From Gammaproteobacteria bacterium (GTDB lineage Bacteria > Pseudomonadota > Gammaproteobacteria > Chromatiales > Chromatiaceae): DNA of 7,129 nt. The translations under genes were made by a program, and so were the position numbers. The stretch lies in contig JAHDCB010000084.1 in the NCBI GenBank assembly GCA_020630035.1, forward strand, positions 1 through 7,129, given 5' to 3'. Below, one piece after another: positions 7,076-7,129 of the stretch (its first letter is position 1; each line of letters begins with the position of its first letter). The notes beneath the pieces were generated by a model that searched no databases, was not told where the DNA came from, and was given only the letters and a program-made list of their open reading frames with translations.

Positions 7076-7129
7076 GGGTGTGATTCAAATTGATGTGGCG
7101 TAATAGCTGGGGTACATAAAATTCGTTTC
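7076..7129 (-). repeat. 54-bp repeat, right copy (inverted partner at 37-90)
   Basis: This is the reverse complement of 37-90 with two mismatches. It ends at the last base of the window, so the full element probably continues outside. Its inner edge lies 82 bases upstream of the gspD start, and the copy points toward gspD just as the left copy points toward pepN. The candidate gspD promoter at 7031-7057 lies between the repeat and the gene, so the repeat is not needed to supply that promoter. Confidence 0.85.

Overview
The window looks like a chromosomal segment from a moderate-GC gammaproteobacterium. The evidence is an aminopeptidase N of the Escherichia coli PepN type together with a proteobacterial type II secretion (T2SS) secretin and ATPase. 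I cannot name the genus. gspD and gspE stand as a pair without gspC before them or gspF after them. Legionella has split T2SS loci of this kind (lspDE apart from lspC, lspFGHIJK and lspLM), but that resemblance is in layout only and does not identify the organism.

Layout: positions 1-141 are non-coding or the tail of something outside the window, and include a 54-bp repeat at 37-90. pepN runs rightward at 142-2778. After a 40-base gap, gspE (2819-4318) and gspD (4321-6993) run leftward as a tight operon, gspD first, convergent with pepN. Positions 6994-7129 hold the gspD leader, a candidate promoter and a second, inverted copy of the 54-bp repeat at 7076-7129, which ends exactly at the window edge. 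The three genes fill nearly all of the window, and no stretch over 300 bases lacks a gene.

Function: GspD forms the outer-membrane secretin channel and GspE is the cytoplasmic ATPase that drives the pseudopilus piston of the same machine. PepN is a cytosolic zinc aminopeptidase with no known role in secretion, and its proximity appears incidental. The rest of the T2SS (C, F-M, prepilin peptidase) must lie elsewhere in the genome if the system works.

The most unusual points are: (1) the secretin carries a Pro/Gln/Val-rich C-terminal extension of about 270 residues, with three degenerate copies of an LxVN-type module, a perfect tandem 8-residue repeat and an acid-free Arg-rich patch; (2) 54-bp inverted repeats bracket all three genes, with a sharp inner boundary and a shared open frame, suggesting that both window ends run into copies of a larger repeated element; (3) the GspE zinc-motif first knuckle is CxC instead of CxxC; (4) a local GC dip lies over the pepN catalytic core. 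I found no CRISPR array, RNA gene, complete mobile element or convincing terminator. The core genes are ordinary, and I do not claim a new system.
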